Below are positions 63,570-64,000 of a DNA stretch of 64,000 nt, one piece after another (the stretch's first letter is position 1; the number at the start of each line of letters is the position of its first letter). Location: assembly GCA_022376465.1 (NCBI GenBank), contig JACDTU010000008.1, positions 1,605,683 to 1,669,682 of the forward strand. Direction: 5' to 3'. The notes beneath the pieces were generated by a model that ran no database searches, had not been told where the DNA came from, and was given only the letters and a program-made list of their open reading frames with translations. The stretch is from Cubamyces lactineus (Eukaryota > Basidiomycota > Agaricomycetes > Polyporales > Polyporaceae). The position numbers were made by a program, and so were the translations under genes.

Positions 63570-63635
63570 AGTGAATATCAGAAAATGTTTAGAAAATTGG
63601 AGGGAATATTTGAGTGAGGAGTGGGTTGAGTCTTT

Positions 63636-64000
63636 TTACGACAATTTGTGCCTCTTCTTATAGTTGCGCAGGATTGACTGCGCATTCTTGAGATGTTTTT
63701 CTGGTTCCCAAGAATTCTCCGATGCAGGCCAACCCTTCCAAGCCACTAGGTACTGTTTTCGGGTACCTCGGGTACGGTGGCTTAGGATTGCTTCTACCTC
63801 CCATTCCTCTCCTTCCGTCGAGTCTGGAGTGGGAATCGGTGGAGGTCGGATGTAGTCTGGTCCGTGCTCCTTAGTTGTGTGGTACGGAGTAAGTAGCGCT
63901 GCGTGGAAGACTGGGTGTATCTTCCATTTCTCCGGAAGTTTTAACTTAAATGTAACCGGTCCCAAGACCTTGACGATAGCGAACGGTCCCACTCGTTTTG
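63636..64000 (-). CDS. Ty3/gypsy pol, integrase C-terminal domain and chromodomain (partial)
   Basis: The start lies beyond the right edge; the stop is at 63636. The integrase GPY/F-like end reads 'GPFAIVKVLGPVTFKLKLPE' and 'IHPVFHAALLTPY'. The chromodomain reads 'EWEVEAILSHRTRGTRKQYL', then 'VAWKGWPASENSWEPEKHLK'. This pair defines chromoviruses, whose chromodomain guides integration toward marked chromatin. The frame is intact in the part seen. Confidence 0.93.
   Translation of the reverse strand, partial: KRVGPFAIVKVLGPVTFKLKLPEKWKIHPVFHAALLTPYHTTKEHGPDYIRPPPIPTPDSTEGEEWEVEAILSHRTRGTRKQYLVAWKGWPASENSWEPEKHLKNAQSILRNYKKRHKLS

Overview
The window is from a filamentous basidiomycete, most likely a wood-decay Agaricomycete. 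The genes are dense and intron-rich: introns are about 50-65 bases with GT..AG ends and CTNA-like branch sites, one intron appears to be GC-AG, and genes on both strands lie 80-1400 bases apart. An AA9 lytic polysaccharide monooxygenase, a U1-C/LSM3 pair, a GRR1-type F-box protein and a fungal HMG-box factor fit this. Nothing bacterial, plasmid-like or CRISPR-like is present. I joined exons by eye from splice consensus and protein-family knowledge, so boundaries are approximate unless a join is described.

Left part (1-14.6 kb): a membrane-anchored FG-like nucleoporin candidate that runs off the left edge (-), a tentative small gene (-), cytochrome b5 (+), a TRAPPC2L/Tca17 TRAPP subunit (+), an RTP1/TANGO6 HEAT-repeat factor (-), an RBR-type E3 ligase with an unusual N-terminal domain (+), and translation release factor eRF3/SUP35 (-). 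Between the last two is an old tandem duplication carrying broken copies of both gene ends.

Middle (15-46.8 kb): SLA1 endocytic adaptor (+), SEC7 ArfGEF (-), deoxyhypusine synthase (+), a perfect 19-bp hairpin, an intron-bearing tRNA-Arg(ACG) (-), a divergent 14-3-3 (-), an AA9 monooxygenase with two frame breaks in G/C runs (-), an aldo-keto reductase (-), a CCDC97 homologue (-), an alpha/beta hydrolase with a very acidic tail (+), NAA10/ARD1 (-), a GRR1-like F-box/LRR protein (-), an unknown protein (+), LSM3 (-) head-to-head with U1-C (+), and SUA5 (+).

Right part (47-64 kb): an HMG-box factor (+), DBP8 RNA helicase (+), a BTB-domain protein (-), MOB1 (-), a DJ-1/Hsp31-like protein lacking the usual histidine (+), then a transposon nest. 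A non-LTR retrotransposon with RNase H domain and poly(A) tail is cut by a Ty3/gypsy chromovirus. A 542-bp LTR of that element, an extra ORF on the 3' side of pol, and the integrase/chromodomain end of pol lie in the window.

Most genes are housekeeping: secretion and endocytosis (TRAPP, SEC7, SLA1), translation and its modifications (eRF3, hypusine, t6A), rRNA and mRNA processing (DBP8, U1-C, LSM3, CCDC97), signalling and cell cycle (MOB1, 14-3-3, GRR1). The accessory features are the monooxygenase, the RBR with its fused domain, the DJ-1-like protein and the transposons.
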